DNA of 64,000 nucleotides from Sweltsa coloradensis (lineage: Eukaryota; Arthropoda; Insecta; Plecoptera; Chloroperlidae): contig JAMZAV010001270.1 of NCBI GenBank assembly GCA_024449915.1, forward strand, positions 496,001 through 560,000, given 5' to 3'. The notes under the pieces are model-generated. The model worked only from the letters and a program-made list of their open reading frames with translations. It did not search any database and was not told where the DNA came from. Numbering within the stretch: position 1 is the stretch's first letter; every line of letters begins with the position of its first letter. A program made the translations under genes and the position numbers. This document shows positions 1 to 12,120 of this stretch, piece after piece.

Positions 1-99
1 CAGGTTCACCCAGTGTGACCCTCTGTAGGTTAGAAACTAATTTATGAGAGTAATTGTTAAGCAAATGTTCATGGGATTATTAGAAGACTCAAACTTTAC

Positions 100-200
100 A
101 TTCAGTTAGGATTGCTGGTAGCTGGATTCGAACCCGTGACCTCCCGAATCGGGTCTCACGCTACGCATGAGCTATCTTTGTCGGTATGCCAAGCATTGAA
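100..200 (-). repeat. tRNA-derived SINE head
   Basis: tRNA-like sequence on the minus strand with B box GGTTCGAATCC (plus 124-134) and an A-box-like TAGCTCATGCG. It is followed by CAGCAATCCTAACTGAATGT, which matches the unit in the SINE at 50869-51128 (CGGCAATCCTGACTGAAGGT). The left part of the SINE is not clearly recognisable. Confidence 0.55.
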
Positions 201-261
201 CCTGGCACCTATCCCCGAAGCCTGAAGATGCGGCTTGAGCAAATGATGAAAATAATTTCTA

Positions 262-505
262 GTAATTAGACGAGGGAGCGGAGCGGATTCAAGAAATCGG
301 CACTTCCGTAATTCTGTACATGTGTGTGTCTGTACGTCGAAAATCAGCCGAATTGCTGAATAGATTGCGCTGAAATTTTAACAGACATCCGGTACGAGTT
401 TCTCGATTTGGTTAGTTGGGAAACACTCCCGTAGGTGTAATTGATATTATTTACTACAATCCAGAAATTAAAAATGTCCGCCCCAACCGGGATTCGAATA
501 CTTTA
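262..505 (-). repeat. SINE fragment, family with CTCCCTCGTCTAA tail
   Basis: Reading the minus strand: the end of a tRNA head (TTCGAATCCCGGTTGGGGCG), then the TTTCTGGATTGTAGTAAATA module and ACACCTACGGGAGTGTTTCCC. It ends CCGCTCCGCTCCCTCGTC. The first modules recur in the inverted pair at 17390-17641. The last half recurs at about 40830-41025. Confidence 0.55.
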
Positions 506-948
506 ACGAACGAGTTTACTGAGAACTGATGACAAAATCAGCAAGATCAATTGCGATTTAAACCTACAGAAATAATAAACTGAAAATAGGCCAGGAATGT
601 GTACGAATTATTTTAACGACAATGGTTTTGTTCTTGAAAAATATTTGTTATTTGTTATTTTTCTGGCCGTGGAATGCAGTGCCCAAGGTGTATCGAATCT
701 TGCACGCTCAAGGTACCCCCAAATTTGCTCGGAGATTGAGTAAACCTTGCAATATTCACACGTATTTTGTACTGGCTAAGTTTTCCATAGCATTGTCACT
801 GATGATAGACTACACTGCGTTATATGCATTTCAAAACATGCTTAATAATTTTTTAAAACACAATCCAGAAATTACAAAATCTTTCTCGATCAGGGGATTG
901 AACCCAGGTCCCCCACATTTCGGGTATGAAGGCGCCTTAGCCACTAGA

Positions 949-1222
949 CTAGAAAAACGCCCAAAGTCGTTGTTAGACGAATGAGCGAGTCATGTGTTGA
1001 GTACCCGGGAACATTTGCATTTAAATTTGATTATTATAAATAATGGGGGTTTTAAGTTTAGTTGGTATAAAGTGGAAGTCAATTAAAATGCCATAATGCG
1101 CAACTCTATCCTATGATATTGATAGGTGAGGGATGCCTTATGTAGGGGGAAGAAATGGAATGTTACCGCGACTCAACACATGGTCACTCACTCGTTTAAC
1201 AACGACTTTGGCGTTTATCTAG
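949..1222. mobile_element. Short inverted-repeat element (MITE)
   Basis: Terminal inverted repeats of about 50 bp: CTAGAAAAACGCCCAAAGTC at 949 and its near-complement ending GGCGTTTATCTAG at 1222, each continuing through GTTGTTARACGARTGAG and CATGTGTTGAGT. A tRNA-like head on the minus strand (about 900-955) abuts the left end. The left half recurs at 40261-40440. Confidence 0.65.
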
Positions 1223-1336
1223 TTTTAATTTTAATATTTCACCCTGGGAATTAGATCTGTCGCTTAGCGCTCGAACCAACACTGTCGGTATTTCCAGTGA
1301 AGACCCTCGCTATAAGAAAATACCGATGGCGATAAC

Positions 1337-2300
1337 CAGTCTTAGGGAGGAACGCGTTTCCTTTTTCAGGAACTTTAGTGGAACGCGTTTCTTTTCTTAG
1401 ATCAGGAACTTGTAACGTGAAAGTTACTATTTCGTGGGAACATGGAACGAATTTAAACGTTCCTTTACAAGTTCGTTAAATAGTCGTAATCCCGTCGAAT
1501 TCAAAAATTCCAGTACCTAATAATATCATAAACTTCAATATGAAAAATAATTATCTTGTCACATTTGTGTTTTCGAAAAAGGCGGAGCCCCCACCCCCCC
1601 ATGCCCGGGGCAAGTAAAAAAGTCCGGGCATGTGAGAAAATCTCTCCACCATCGCCCGCGCTTAGCTTTCGTCGCAAGATAAGCGGAAGCCTGGGAAAAA
1701 GATAAGTCCACTTGTCCAGTAACAGGTCCCATGCGTCGTGATTGCAGGAACACTCACTGTTCCTTGCATCTGGTGTATATCTTGTCACAGTCTAGTCTGC
1801 AAGGTCACGATGCGTTGGCTTGGGGGGGGAGGGCTGGAGCCCGAATGCTGGCGAGTAAACAAGATAAGGAAAGGCCAGCCTCTTAGTATCTCTATTCCAT
1901 GTGTTTTAATTTCAGTTATCACCTAGCTTTTGACTTCTAGCAGATTAAAAACTTAAGAACTGTTATGGTAATTATTTACGCAGTATAATCTTTGGAAGAT
2001 TGCGAGTGGTAAGGTGGGGGGGGGGGGGGGCGCACAAACGCCGCTATATGTCCTGATAACTAATTTTAATTGTTTAAAAAAAATTAGCATGTAAGTTTTC
2101 TATATACTTGTACGTGTGTATATAGTGCGTTTACTCGCGAGTAGATGGTATAAGGAACGTGAAAGGAACTAAGTTCCTTTTGAGGAACGTCTCAGTTCCT
2201 TTTTTTTTATAAAAGGAACTAGGAACGTCTCAGTTCCTTTTTAGGCAGAAGTAACTTAACTTTTCAAAGTTCTTTTTTTGGGGGAACTTGCCCAAGACTG
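1337..2300. mobile_element. Non-autonomous hAT-like element, 964 bp
   Basis: Perfect 8-bp target duplication GCGATAAC (1329-1336 and 2301-2308). The ends are CAGTCTTAGGGAGGAAC and, inverted, CAGTCTTGGGCAAGTTCC. Both subterminal regions are dense in GGAAC/GTTCC words. No transposase ORF. The interior at about 1735-1930 resembles, inverted, about 39300-39500 of the element at 39101-40067. Confidence 0.82.
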
Positions 2301-2308
2301 GCGATAAC

Positions 2309-4090
2309 GAGTGCCTCTTGTTGCTAACGACTTTTTATGTTTGTATGGGAAAATAACACGCATTCAACAATTGAAATAGCAACTATAGATGTAACCCAGT
2401 CTTATGATTTTTAGCTATATTATGGATAATGGATATATTATAACGACGCTGGCTAACTTGTCCCGTCGCGAGACTAGTCAGCCACAATAAAAGTAACTGA
2501 CTAGGGACACAGGGACACTAGGGTATATCTTCTAAATCTATTCCGTGTGTAAAGATCGGAACAATAATGTAGGTATAGTCTGTCTAGTTTGTATCAAACT
2601 GTTGGATATTTTATGAACGAATCCATGAGTAGTGATGACTAGGCTAACACTGATTTGATGTAGTTTATTTACTTTGCCAAAGAAAGTAGAAACCAATTTA
2701 AAACCATTGAATCTAACGCCCCCACCCATTTGTACGACACTTTTCTTTCCCTCATTATAATTATTTATACTGCAGGAAATTGGAAAAAGTAGAAGAAAAT
2801 TGGTTGAACGAAACGGTTCAATCTTCGCCTGGAATTTTGACGACAGAATACTCCCAAGTAGCCCCGCAGGGTGTTTTTTTTCAAAAATATTTAACCAAAT
2901 TTGTTTTGCTAAAATAGGTTATGAAATTTTTTAATTCAAATACATTTATCCTGGTGTGAGGAGGGTCCGTGAACGAATAGAACACCTCAAATGGCTCCGC
3001 AGTGCGTTTTTTTTCACAACTTTTATTCAGATTTTGGGTTGTTAATATAGGTTTTGGGTTATTAAAATAAGTTATGAATAAATTAAAATGAAACATTTAC
3101 TCTGGTGCAAAATTTATAATTTTCTCTAACATCCAGAGAGAGGGGGGGGGGCTAGCCCCATTTGCCGTTCCCCCCTTCCGACGCCCATGAAAGCAACGGA
3201 AATTTGCATTTATAGGTTTTATATGGATTGCTATTGCCGAGCTTATTGAAGCGCAATTTGCAAGAGGCTCGTGCTCGGTGAGATCAAAGAATCCACCTAC
3301 ATAACATCGTCCTTGCACAAGTTGCAGCATCTGTGGCCAAGATACTCTTACAACAACCGAAACGAGCAAAGAAATCAAGAAAGCAAAGCCTTCTCTAAAG
3401 CCGCTAAATAATATGCATTTATTTCGGCAATTACATTTTTTAACACAGGCAGAAGTACATCAAGGGTATGACGAAAACGTCGTATACCTTAGTTACAGTT
3501 ACAGAAATGAAGGATTCCCGAAGGAAACGTCATTACCATACTAGTTGTAGGTCTACTATAGTTATTGAAATAGAAATTAATATTTTCTTTACCTGGTATG
3601 TCTGGAATATTAAATAATACTATTGATTTTATACCATTCACAATCACATCCTGGGTAAAATAAATCAATCAAGGGTAGGACGGAAATTTTCTTCACACTT
3701 GAGCTTTTGTACATGCAGTGCAAAAAGTTGTGTTTGAGTGTATTATGGATGTATATTCAGAACATTTTGCTAAATTCCTAATTCTGACTTGCCTCTTGAT
3801 CATTATTATCATTAAGTATAGAACATTCCTCAATGTTATTATAGCTGCTAAATACCCAGTGCAAATAAAACGTCAGGAAATCAGTGCTAGTCCGTTCTCC
3901 ACTCTCCAGCTCGCTTGCCGAATCATTTTCAATATTATCTCGACTCGGCATAATGTGTCGTCCCAAGGTGGCGGGCCGGCGGCCGGCTGCGTCATTGCCT
4001 CACTCACACACAGCACAGCACACACACACACACACTCAGCACACAAGCGTCTGCGTTGCCATGGATACGAGACGACAAACAGCGCTATCT
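2309..4090. other. Gene-free stretch
   Basis: AT-rich, with no coding exon I can support. It holds a G8-type run near 3145, direct GCNCCGCAG/T8 repeats near 2863 and 2997, and a (CA)n tract at about 4013-4045. Short ORFs here show no family resemblance. Confidence 0.5.
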
Positions 4091-4094
4091 GTAC

Positions 4095-4208
4095 GTTACT
4101 CAAGATAACCTAGAGCCTTGCCGGCGCACTCTTAAAAACTTCATTTCTGCTGCTTCCAGCTGACTCTCTTCTTTTGTTCCCACTGCCCATGTTACTGCCC
4201 CATATGTT
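4095..4208 (-). pseudogene. Fragment of the RTE-like LINE (RT C-terminal region)
   Basis: The minus strand reads TYGAVTWAVGTKEESQLEAA, then EMKFLR. This aligns with SYASVTWTIGGKEESRLQAA and EMKFLR of the LINE at 5655-8858. It is cut off on its 5' side by the small TIR element at 4209-4373. Confidence 0.7.
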
Positions 4209-4373
4209 ATGGCGTTTTCCATTGGCATGCACTCGGCGAGTGCAGAGATGTCATTGTTGTCAACCTCCGTTAGAATAACATTACAAAACTGAACAAATGA
4301 AAAGACAAGTGGCAATTCAGTGCGCACTAGGGCGCACTAGTGCGACCTGAGTGCGGCCAATGGAAAACGCCAT
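4209..4373. mobile_element. 165-bp TIR MITE
   Basis: Perfect 18-bp inverted repeats ATGGCGTTTTCCATTGGC (4209) and its complement ending 4372, continuing into GCACTCG. It sits directly against the LINE fragment at 4095-4208. Confidence 0.65.
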
Positions 4374-4635
4374 TAGTATAGGTACTAAATATGCCTTGTT
4401 CAGCAAAATTTTACATTTTTGTGGGAACAACTCATTCCATAGGGTAACTTTCTCACCAATTGGTATATATATAGTATAAATAGTATTTATTAAAATTGTA
4501 ATATTGGCATTATTCAGGTCATTAGTGTGCTACTGTTGCTACCATTACAGTATTGCACAATTATTGCTGGGATTTAAAACGGAAAGGAAAATATATATAA
4601 ATAAACTAGGAAAACGCTTAAGTCCCGCCGCGTTG

Positions 4636-5375
4636 TTGGATGAGCGTAATTAGTGCATTGAGCTGCCATGTGTTATGTGAATTTTCTGTTCTGTGAAAAA
4701 ATCATTGCTAAGTTGATGATTTTTTTTAAAATAATTTAAAATAAATAAAAAATAAACTTTAATTTTTAATTTTTTAATTAATCGTAATTTTAAAAAAAGA
4801 AAAATCGTAAAATTTCGATTTCCATAAGAAATAATTATTCGATTGTGATCAAATTTTACACGAATATATGAATTCATAAAATTAAGGTTCTGTGAAAAAA
4901 TCATTACAATCGGATAAAGAATGTAGGTGTTATTTGTCAAAGAATTGTTTTAAAAAAGAAAAACCCCGCAAAATTGCGATTTTTATGAGAAATAATTACT
5001 TGATTGCGCTTAAATTTTCCACGAATATATAAATTCATAAAATAAAGGTTCTGTGAAAAAATCATTACAATCGGACAAAGCGTGTAGGTATTATAAATCG
5101 AAGAAATTTTTTAAAATCGAAAAAAATCGTAAAATTGCGATTTTTATGGGAATTTTTTTTTCGATTGTGCTCAAAAACGTGGCAGTTCTAAGTTCAGAGA
5201 TTTCGAAGGTCTCAATAAAATTTCATCGTAATCGGAGTATCAGTTTAGCCGGAATCGTGCTAACAAACAGACAAAAATACAAAAAAAAAAAAAAAGAAAA
5301 AAAAAAAAACATTCCGGATTTTTTTCTCCAGTGTAGTGAAATGGAATCTTCGCTTCGCTCGCTACGCTCATCCAA
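4636..5375 (+). mobile_element. TTGGATGAGCGTA-ended element, copy 1
   Basis: Inverted ends TTGGATGAGCGTA (4636) and TACGCTCATCCAA (5363-5375). The right end carries the CGCTTCGCTCGCTACG word and a TCCGGATTTTTTTCTCCAGT module. The interior repeats a GTTCTGTGAAAAAATCATTA module several times. Related copies: 18448-18940, 41803-42228, 43014-43691 and about 43990-44247. Confidence 0.7.
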
Positions 5376-5399
5376 TAATAAATAAATAAATTTTATTTA

Positions 5400-5595
5400 G
5401 AGTACCCACTCAGTTAACTTTAAACTTTAACTTTGACTTTAAATCAAAGCGACCAAGCCAACCCTGCAGGCCCCGACGCAATCGACGAGTGAGCGATAAC
5501 CAACCAAAGATCAATATTTTTTAATAGGAAATATAGCAATCAGTGGTATGGACAGTGCGAACACCCGCGAATCAACGCCAGAATCAACAAGGCCT
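5400..5595. repeat. Interspersed repeat R1, copy 1
   Basis: About 195 bp shared almost word for word with 13005-13205 (AGGCCCCGACGCAATCGA; ATAGCAATCAGTGGTATGGA; CACCCGCGRATCAACGCCAG). A third copy is split at 41700-41780 and 42236-42335 by a TTGGATGAGCG element. No ORF. Confidence 0.7.
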
Positions 5596-7119
5596 TTTCC
5601 AACATTCGTCGGGTCGGGGGGTGACGAGTCACCAGTTTCTCAGGCTATCTTCTAGTGCTTGCTAGCCAGGCTCAGCACCCCTCATCTTCTTCCTCGTTTT
5701 CTTCCATAACCGGCATTTCTAATAATTCTCTCCACTTCTTCCTGTCCTCCCAGAGTCTTTCTTCATTAACCCTATCCCATGTTTTCCCTCTTTCTTCGAT
5801 GCTTCGCGTTATTTGGTCCCGCCATCTATCTCTTGGCCGGCCAACTCTTCGTACTCCCCCACATGTACGTTCAAATTCTTGTCTTGGGATTCTGTCTTGC
5901 TTCATTCTTCTTACATGTCCATACCACCTGAGTCTTTCTCTTCCTATTTTATCTCGTAGACTTTCCACTCCTAATTTGTATCTTGTTGTTATGCTTTGTA
6001 CCTTGTCTAGTTTTGTTATGCCCACCGCACTTCTTAGAAATTTCATCTCTGCTGCTTGCAGTCTGCTCTCTTCCTTTCCTCCTATTGTCCATGTCACTGA
6101 TGCATATGACAAAATTGGGAGAAAGTACATTTTGTATAATATCATTTTACATCTGTTTGATATTTCCTCTTCCATAGTAGTTTTTGTATGCTTTGGTAGA
6201 ATTTGTGTGCTAGTATGATATGCTTCTTGATATTTCTGCTGTTATTTTGGCATCCTTTGTCAGAATACTTCCCAGGTATTTGAATTCTTCTGCAATTGAC
6301 AGCTCTTCTCCACGTAGTGTTACTTTGTTCTGGTTCGGTTTAATTTTCTTGGTTACTATTAACATCTCACTTTTTTCGATACTTATTTTCATGTTAAATT
6401 CCTGTGTTTCCTCATTCCACTTATCTATACTTTCCTGGACTTCTTCAATGGAATCTCCCCATCTCACTATATCGTCGGCAAATATCATCGTCTTTGACAT
6501 TTTGTTTTCGGTTGGTTCTACTTTTCTTAGTATGGCATCCATTACAATGGCGAACAGTGTAGGAGACATCACACTGCCTTGTCGTAGACCACTGTTTATT
6601 TCGAACCAGGTCGTTCTACCCAGTGGTGTTTGTACGCAGCTCTTGCTTATGGCATATGTACTTTGGATTCTTGCCACTAGACTCTTTTCCACTCCTGTAG
6701 CTTTTAGGCATTCCCATACTTTAGCTCTTGGGGCACTGTCATATGCCTTTTCTAGGTCCAGGAAGACCATGTACATTTCTTCTCCTTGTTCCCATTTTTT
6801 TTCCATGATTTGTCCGAGTGCAAATATAAGGTCAATGGTTGAGCGGCCAGCTCTAAACCCATATTGTTCCTCTCTCATATTTGGCTCAACTTGTTGTCGT
6901 AGTCTCCGATCCAGTATTTTCTTGTATATTTTTGCACACTGGCTCATCAGGGTGATTCCTCGATAGTTTCCACATTTCTTCTTATCCCCTTTCTTGAAGG
7001 TTGGCACTATGATTCCCTTCCCCCAGTCCTCTGGCACCTTCTTATTTCTCCATGCTGCACTGATAACTCTCCACATCCAGTCTATGCCTGTCTCCCCCGC
7101 TGCCTTAATCATCTCTGTA

Positions 7120-7647
7120 GGTTGAACCAGAGAAGCTGGCGGGCGTCAAGGTCAAGCGAGAGCACGGATGCCAACGTTGACAATTTACACACAACTGGCA
7201 TTAGGTAGGGCCTACCGTATTTGGTCATGTTATCCTGATATGTTATCACATAAACCAACATCTTATAAGCTGTGAATAAAGTAGTTCGTCCCACAGAGTC
7301 AGTATTTTAGCGAAATAATGATTTTAAGTAATCACGATTACGAAAGTGTTTTTTTGCCTTGTTGGTCATGGTGTGTCCAAAGTTCCAGCTGTTTATAATG
7401 CCAACCTCGCCAGATGTGATGTCAATGTTTAGGAGCATCAAAATGTCTTGATTTTATTCGTACACTTCATAAATACTTTATTTTTAGGATAATATTGGGC
7501 AAGGCTTGGCTTTAAAATAGTCGTGTTTTTCTCCGAAAGCAGTTTTAGAGACCGTTATTTTATCTACTTTTTGCCGATCCTGTGGCCATAGTGCGTGGTC
7601 GACAGTGCTGCGATCCCTCGGCGACCGCCACCTTATCTGGTCCACAC
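7120..7647. mobile_element. 528-bp TIR MITE, copy A, inside the LINE
   Basis: Ends GGTTGAACCAGAGAAGCTGG and, inverted, GTGTGGACCAGATAAGGTGG, with TA at both junctions (7118-7119 and 7648-7649). It splits the LINE between GEDEIV and MIKAAGETG. Same length as and about 97 percent similar by eye to copy B, in the same orientation. Confidence 0.85.
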
Positions 7648-7829
7648 TATACTACTATTTCGTCTTCTCCTGATGCTTTTCCATTTTTCATGTATTTTAC
7701 TGCTTCGGCTACTTCCTGTCTAGATATTGCATTGTTTGTAGTTTCTTCGATTGTTTCCTCATTGGTGCTTGTGTCGTTTTCTTCTGTTGGATCCGTTTCT
7801 TGGGTTTGGCTAGGATTATTATCAGTATA

Positions 7830-8357
7830 GGTTGAACCAGATAAGCTGGCGGGCGTCAAGGTCAAGCGAGAGCACGGACGCCAACGTTGACAATTTACAC
7901 ACAACTGGCATTAGGTAGGGCCTATCGTATTTGGTCATGTTATCGTGATATGTTATCACATAAATCAACATTTTATAAGCTGTGAATAAAGTAGTTCGTC
8001 CCACAGAGTCAGTATTTTAGCAAAATAATGATTTTAAGTAATCACCATTACGAAAGTGTTTTTTTGCCTTGTTGGTCATGGTGTGTCCAAAGTTCCAGCT
8101 GTTTATAATGCCAACGATGCCAGATGTGATGTCAATGTTTAGGAGCATCAAAATGTCTTGATTTTATTCGTACACTTCATAAATACTCTATTTTTAGGAT
8201 AATATTGAGCAAGGCTTGGCTTTAAAATAGTCGTGTTTTTCTCCGAAAGCAGTTTTAGAAACCGTTATTTTATCTACTTTTTGCCGATCCTGTGGCCATA
8301 GTGCGTGGATGACAGTGCTGCGATCCCTCGGCGACCGCCACCTTATCTGGTCCACAC
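7830..8357. mobile_element. 528-bp TIR MITE, copy B, inside the LINE
   Basis: Same element as copy A. Ends GGTTGAACCAGATAAGCTGG and, inverted, GTGTGGACCAGATAAGGTGG. TATA lies at both junctions (7826-7829 and 8358-8361), so the duplication is TA or TATA. It splits the LINE between NMTKP and DNNPSQTQE. A distant relative may lie at about 44520-44660. Confidence 0.85.
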
Positions 8358-8931
8358 TATAGGCTTAGTCATATTTAGTAACTTTTGAAAGTAGTTTTTC
8401 CACATGTTTTTCACTTTGTTTGGGTCAGTAACAAGTGTTCCAGTGTTATCGGTCAAATATCTTGTCATATCTCCTTTATTTCTTTTGTTTCTCACAAGTC
8501 CATATATTAGTTTTTTATTTGCATCAAAGTCCCTCTCTAACTTGTCTGCAAATATTTCCATAGTAATTTTCTTTTCTTCCATTACTATTTTCTTAGCTTC
8601 ATTTTTGTATCTTCTATATTTGTCTTCATTATCTTTAGACCTGTTCTGATCCTTTTCTTTTCTGGCTACATTTTTACGTTTAACAGCTTTCTTCACTCTT
8701 TCATTCCACCACACGGTTTCCTTTTCCTTCCTTTTACCCCCTGCTCTCCCACATATTTCTTCAGCACTACTGACAAATGCTGATTTTAGTAGCTTCCATT
8801 CCTCGTCTACTGATTTCAGATCTTGTTCTGGGTATTTACATACAATATATATATACAATTATAAATTGTAAACACTTGGCTGCAGGGAAGAGGTTGGAGG
8901 AAATGGCAAGTACCGGTACTACAGTCTACCA

Positions 8932-9020
8932 CAGGGGTCGGTAACCTTTTTTGTCTTGGGAGCCAATTTTTTTTTAAATTTGAAAGTGATTGCTAGTTGG
9001 AGCTAAAGTAGGATTTTTGA
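8932..9020 (+). mobile_element. hAT element 5' end, truncated
   Basis: CAGGGGTCGGTAACCTTTTT, followed by TTGGGAGCCA, is the characteristic terminus of a large hAT family. I found no matching right end (…CCGACCCCTG), so only the left end survives. Confidence 0.55.
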
Positions 9021-9960
9021 AAAAAGTTTTATTTTATAATGTACAACATAATTTAAATTTTTTTGTGTATAGTGAGCTCAGCTGTTAAATGAAGATGTTG
9101 CAATGTTAATTTTGTGGTGAAATTTTGATATGATGATTTGAAAATGTCTGTAAGTGGATAGTTTTAACTTTTTACCAGATCATTGTTTAATGTTAATACA
9201 ATTAATGATATAAAACGCGTGTACGCACAAACGGGTAGAACCTGCACAGTTCGTGGCTACTTCTGCAGCAGTTCAACACAGTTGGTTTCATGATAAAACT
9301 GTTCTAACACCATTGGACCATTTCCCGCTAAAAATCAGTTCTAGGTTTAAAATGTCCTATCTCCATCATTACTACTATTTTCTAGTGATATTTAGTTCAA
9401 AAATCGAATAATTTAATGTGCTAGTGTGTGTTTAATGTGCTGTAAGTGTCAATTATGACATTGAAAAGGAGGGTCTCCCAGGGCATAGAAAAGATAATAA
9501 TTAAGTACACTTAGGTAAATATGAGTCAAGAAAGTTACCCGGGTTATAAACCGATTGAACAGGACAGCAAAGATGATCCTTCAATATTGGCAAGTCAATC
9601 CAACTATATTTTCATTATAAATCCTAACCTCCAATTTCCATCAGTGCCAAGAACAATGCGGGCACTGTGCAGAGTAGGCTTAGGCTAGGCCCTATACGCC
9701 TTTTCTTACTTTACTTTACTATGCTTACTAGGCCTTTATTACTCCCAAGCCATCTCCTTTTAGTTGGAGATAGAACAATTTTTTTCAGTTTTCTAGATTA
9801 TGTCTCAAAAAAAGCAGTGTTGGGTAGGAATGGAACTAAACAGTTTATTGTTGTTTATCCTTGTTACATTTTTTAACAACAAGAAAAGGCGTCGACGCTA
9901 GCAAATATTTTGCTAAAACACTTGATATCTTTGTGGAAGTCTCGTGCCGCGAAGAGCCTT
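9021..9960. other. Gene-free stretch
   Basis: AT-rich DNA without recognisable coding exon, TIR pair or RNA gene. Confidence 0.4.
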
Positions 9961-9976
9961 GCTTAAGCACGTGAAA

Positions 9977-11342
9977 CTAACACGGCACTTGTAGATGGTT
10001 CTCCCATAAGTACTCCTTACACATGGAAGGGAAATGACTTACTGGGCAGTCTTTGAGGGCGGGCGGCAGGTCGTTCCATGGGTTAACAACCCGGAAAGAA
10101 AAAGCACGTCGGCCGAGCACTCCTTTGGCCGGAGGGGGTTGGAGGCGGGGGTGCCTACTATCGTCGCCTCTCAACACGCGGCCCTGGATGATGCGTGCGC
10201 ACACGTCATAATCAGTGGCGCCACTGAGGCATCTTTTAAAAAACACCAGGTCGGTGTATTGCAGGTGCATGGTCATTGGCATAACCTGCTTCTGGTCACA
10301 GGGTGGGGGGATGTTTCGGCCATGTATGAAATGCAATGCCCTTCTCTGCACCCTCTCAAGCTTGGTAATGTTCTCAATAGTGGCTGGGTGCCATGCGGGG
10401 AGGCCGAAAGTCATGGTGGGCTTAACTAGCGACAGGTAGGCCATCCTCTTGACGCGCGGCGTGCACCCGTGCAGATTGCGGGCCGCAAAACCCAGCACCT
10501 GCGCCGCCTTGGCCCGCACAATATCGGTGTGAACGTTCCATCGGAGGTCGCTTGTGATGTGCATTCCGAGGAGGCGCTGCTTGTCGACGTACTCGAGTGG
10601 GACACCATCTATGGTGTACAGGAAGTATAGTGGGGTGCGCGCGCGCGTGATGTCCATCATCTTGCACTTGAGGGCGTTGAGCGACATGCCATTGTTGTCG
10701 CACCAGATCTGAATGTCGTCTAGGTCTGCTTGAAGGGCGTCTGCATCCTCTTGGGTGACCACGATGCAGTACAGGGTTACGTCGTCAGCGTACTGGAGCA
10801 TTTGGATCCTTGCCGAGGTAGGGAGGTCGGCTACGAAGACGTTAAACAGCAGGGGGCCAAGCACACTTCCCTGGATGACGCCCGAGGGCACGTTCCGGAA
10901 TTCTGAGCGCTCGCCGTTGAACTGGACGAACTGCGTGCGGCCGACAAGGAACTCTCGAACCACCTAAGCAAATTGCCCTTAATGCCATAATGCTCGAGCA
11001 CTTTATCAAATGCTTTAGACCAATCGAGAAAAACACAGTGAATGTGCGCTCCGCTACGCTCGTCCAGCGCTGCCGTCCATGCATCAATGGCGCCGGCGAG
11101 AAGAGTGGTGCAAGAACGGCGCTGTCGAAAGCCGTGCTGCGCCGCAGGGATGACGTTTTGGCTCTCGAGGAACTCGCTCGTCCGGTCTCTCACAAAACGT
11201 TCCATCGTCTTACCGACCAGTGAGGTGATGCTGATTGGCCGGTAGTTCTTTATGTCTCTCTTGTCGCCGTCTTTGAAGATCGGTGCCACAGACGCCGTTT
11301 TCCATTCCGTTGGAATGCCCTGTTCAAAAGCCATGTTAAAGA
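9977..11342 (-). pseudogene. GC-rich LINE (CR1/Jockey/I group) reverse transcriptase, 5'-truncated
   Basis: RT domain on the minus strand: DIKNYRPISITSLVGKTMER, HGFRQRRSCTTLL, FLDWSKAFDKV, GVIQGSVLGPLLFNVFVADL and catalytic MLQYADDVTLY. The C-terminal part has LVKPTMTFGLPAWHPATIEN and PWNDLPP. One frameshift near 10963-10990 separates the two reading frames, and the endonuclease half is missing. It is markedly more GC-rich than its surroundings, suggesting a younger element or different origin. It ends at a CAGTTCC-rich insertion at about 11347. Confidence 0.88.
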
Positions 11343-11346
11343 GGTG

Positions 11347-12079
11347 GGCAGTTCCTAGGAACTAAGGAAGGAACTAGTTCCAATTTTCCAGGAACTCTAA
11401 CTTATTTTCATAAGTTCCTTTTATATAACTTGATTGAAATTGAAATTTAAGGAATGAAAGAGTCAAACTCAAATCATAGTTTACTTACATGATGAAGGGA
11501 TTGTAAAATACTCAGTTTCCAGGAAATCTAAAATTTGCCTCTATTGTTCATAAATTCTTGTCATACCCCCATCCCCATTCCCACACTCAGTGGTCAACCC
11601 CCATCCACTGTGGGTTTCTCACCATTATAATCGCATTGCCAGCTAAACTTCATTCTTTTCAATACAATCACCCTTGAGTTTTGAATGATCTTTTGGGTTG
11701 TTACGTTGTGTCGTGTTCACCACCCATGTTGGTTGCGAAACGTGGAGCAGTGCATCATTAACCCAAAGATCATTCAAAATTGATTCACAGGTCGTGAAAG
11801 CCTACATACTCATCCATTTATATTTAATTCCTTTTAAATCTCAAACATAGTTTATGCATTCTTTGCAAATACTTAGTTTTAAGTAGAAATTCGGATACCT
11901 ACTAATCAATTTACCCTCTCGAGTAGATCTAAAGAAGAATGGATATTGAAAAAAAAGGAACTTTTTAGGAACTTAGTTCCATTTGGAAAGGAACTTAGGA
12001 ACGCCCTAGTTCCTTTTATTTTAGAGGAACTTGTAACTGGAACTAGTTCCATTTTTTAAGGAACTTACCCAACTCTGCA
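11347..12079. mobile_element. GTTCC-rich element, hAT-like
   Basis: Both ends are packed with GGAACT/AGTTCC words (11347-11420 and 11955-12070). The right end inverted reads CAGAGTTGGGTAAGTTCC and the left CAGTTCCTAGGAACT. It resembles the ends of the element at 1337-2300. I see no 8-bp duplication, so the left end may be damaged. It lies against the truncated LINE. Confidence 0.45.
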
Positions 12080-12120
12080 AAAAAGTGTTCTTTCTCCATT
12101 TACCATTGTTTACTTTTTAA

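Larger units (their letters stand above)
5655..8858 (-). pseudogene. RTE-like LINE: endonuclease/reverse transcriptase remnant, 5'-truncated
   Basis: Non-LTR reverse transcriptase on the minus strand in pieces. 8362-8858 gives a Lys-rich pre-RT segment (LVTDPNKVKNMWKNYFQKLL). 7650-7828 ends YMKNGKASGEDEI. 6210-7116 holds the RT core: GIIVPTFKKGDKKKCGNYRG, FRAGRSTIDLIFAL, NSGLRQGSVMSPTLFAIV and the catalytic MIFADDIV. 5672-6175 is the tail (RLRWYGHVRRM, then GRPRDRWRDQI) typical of RTE-type elements. It is broken by a frameshift near 6180-6210 and by two copies of one MITE. The clade is inferred from motifs only. Confidence 0.85.

Noticed and set aside
622..984. 120-codon ORF on the plus strand
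   Set aside because: It runs through repeat sequence also found near 40560-40800 inverted and through a tRNA-like head; no protein family resemblance.
3718..4113. 131-codon ORF with a His/Thr-rich end
   Set aside because: The end is translation of a (CA)n tract and the rest has no recognisable domain.
5655..6966. Plus-strand ORFs of 187 and 248 codons
   Set aside because: They are antisense shadows of the reverse transcriptase on the minus strand.
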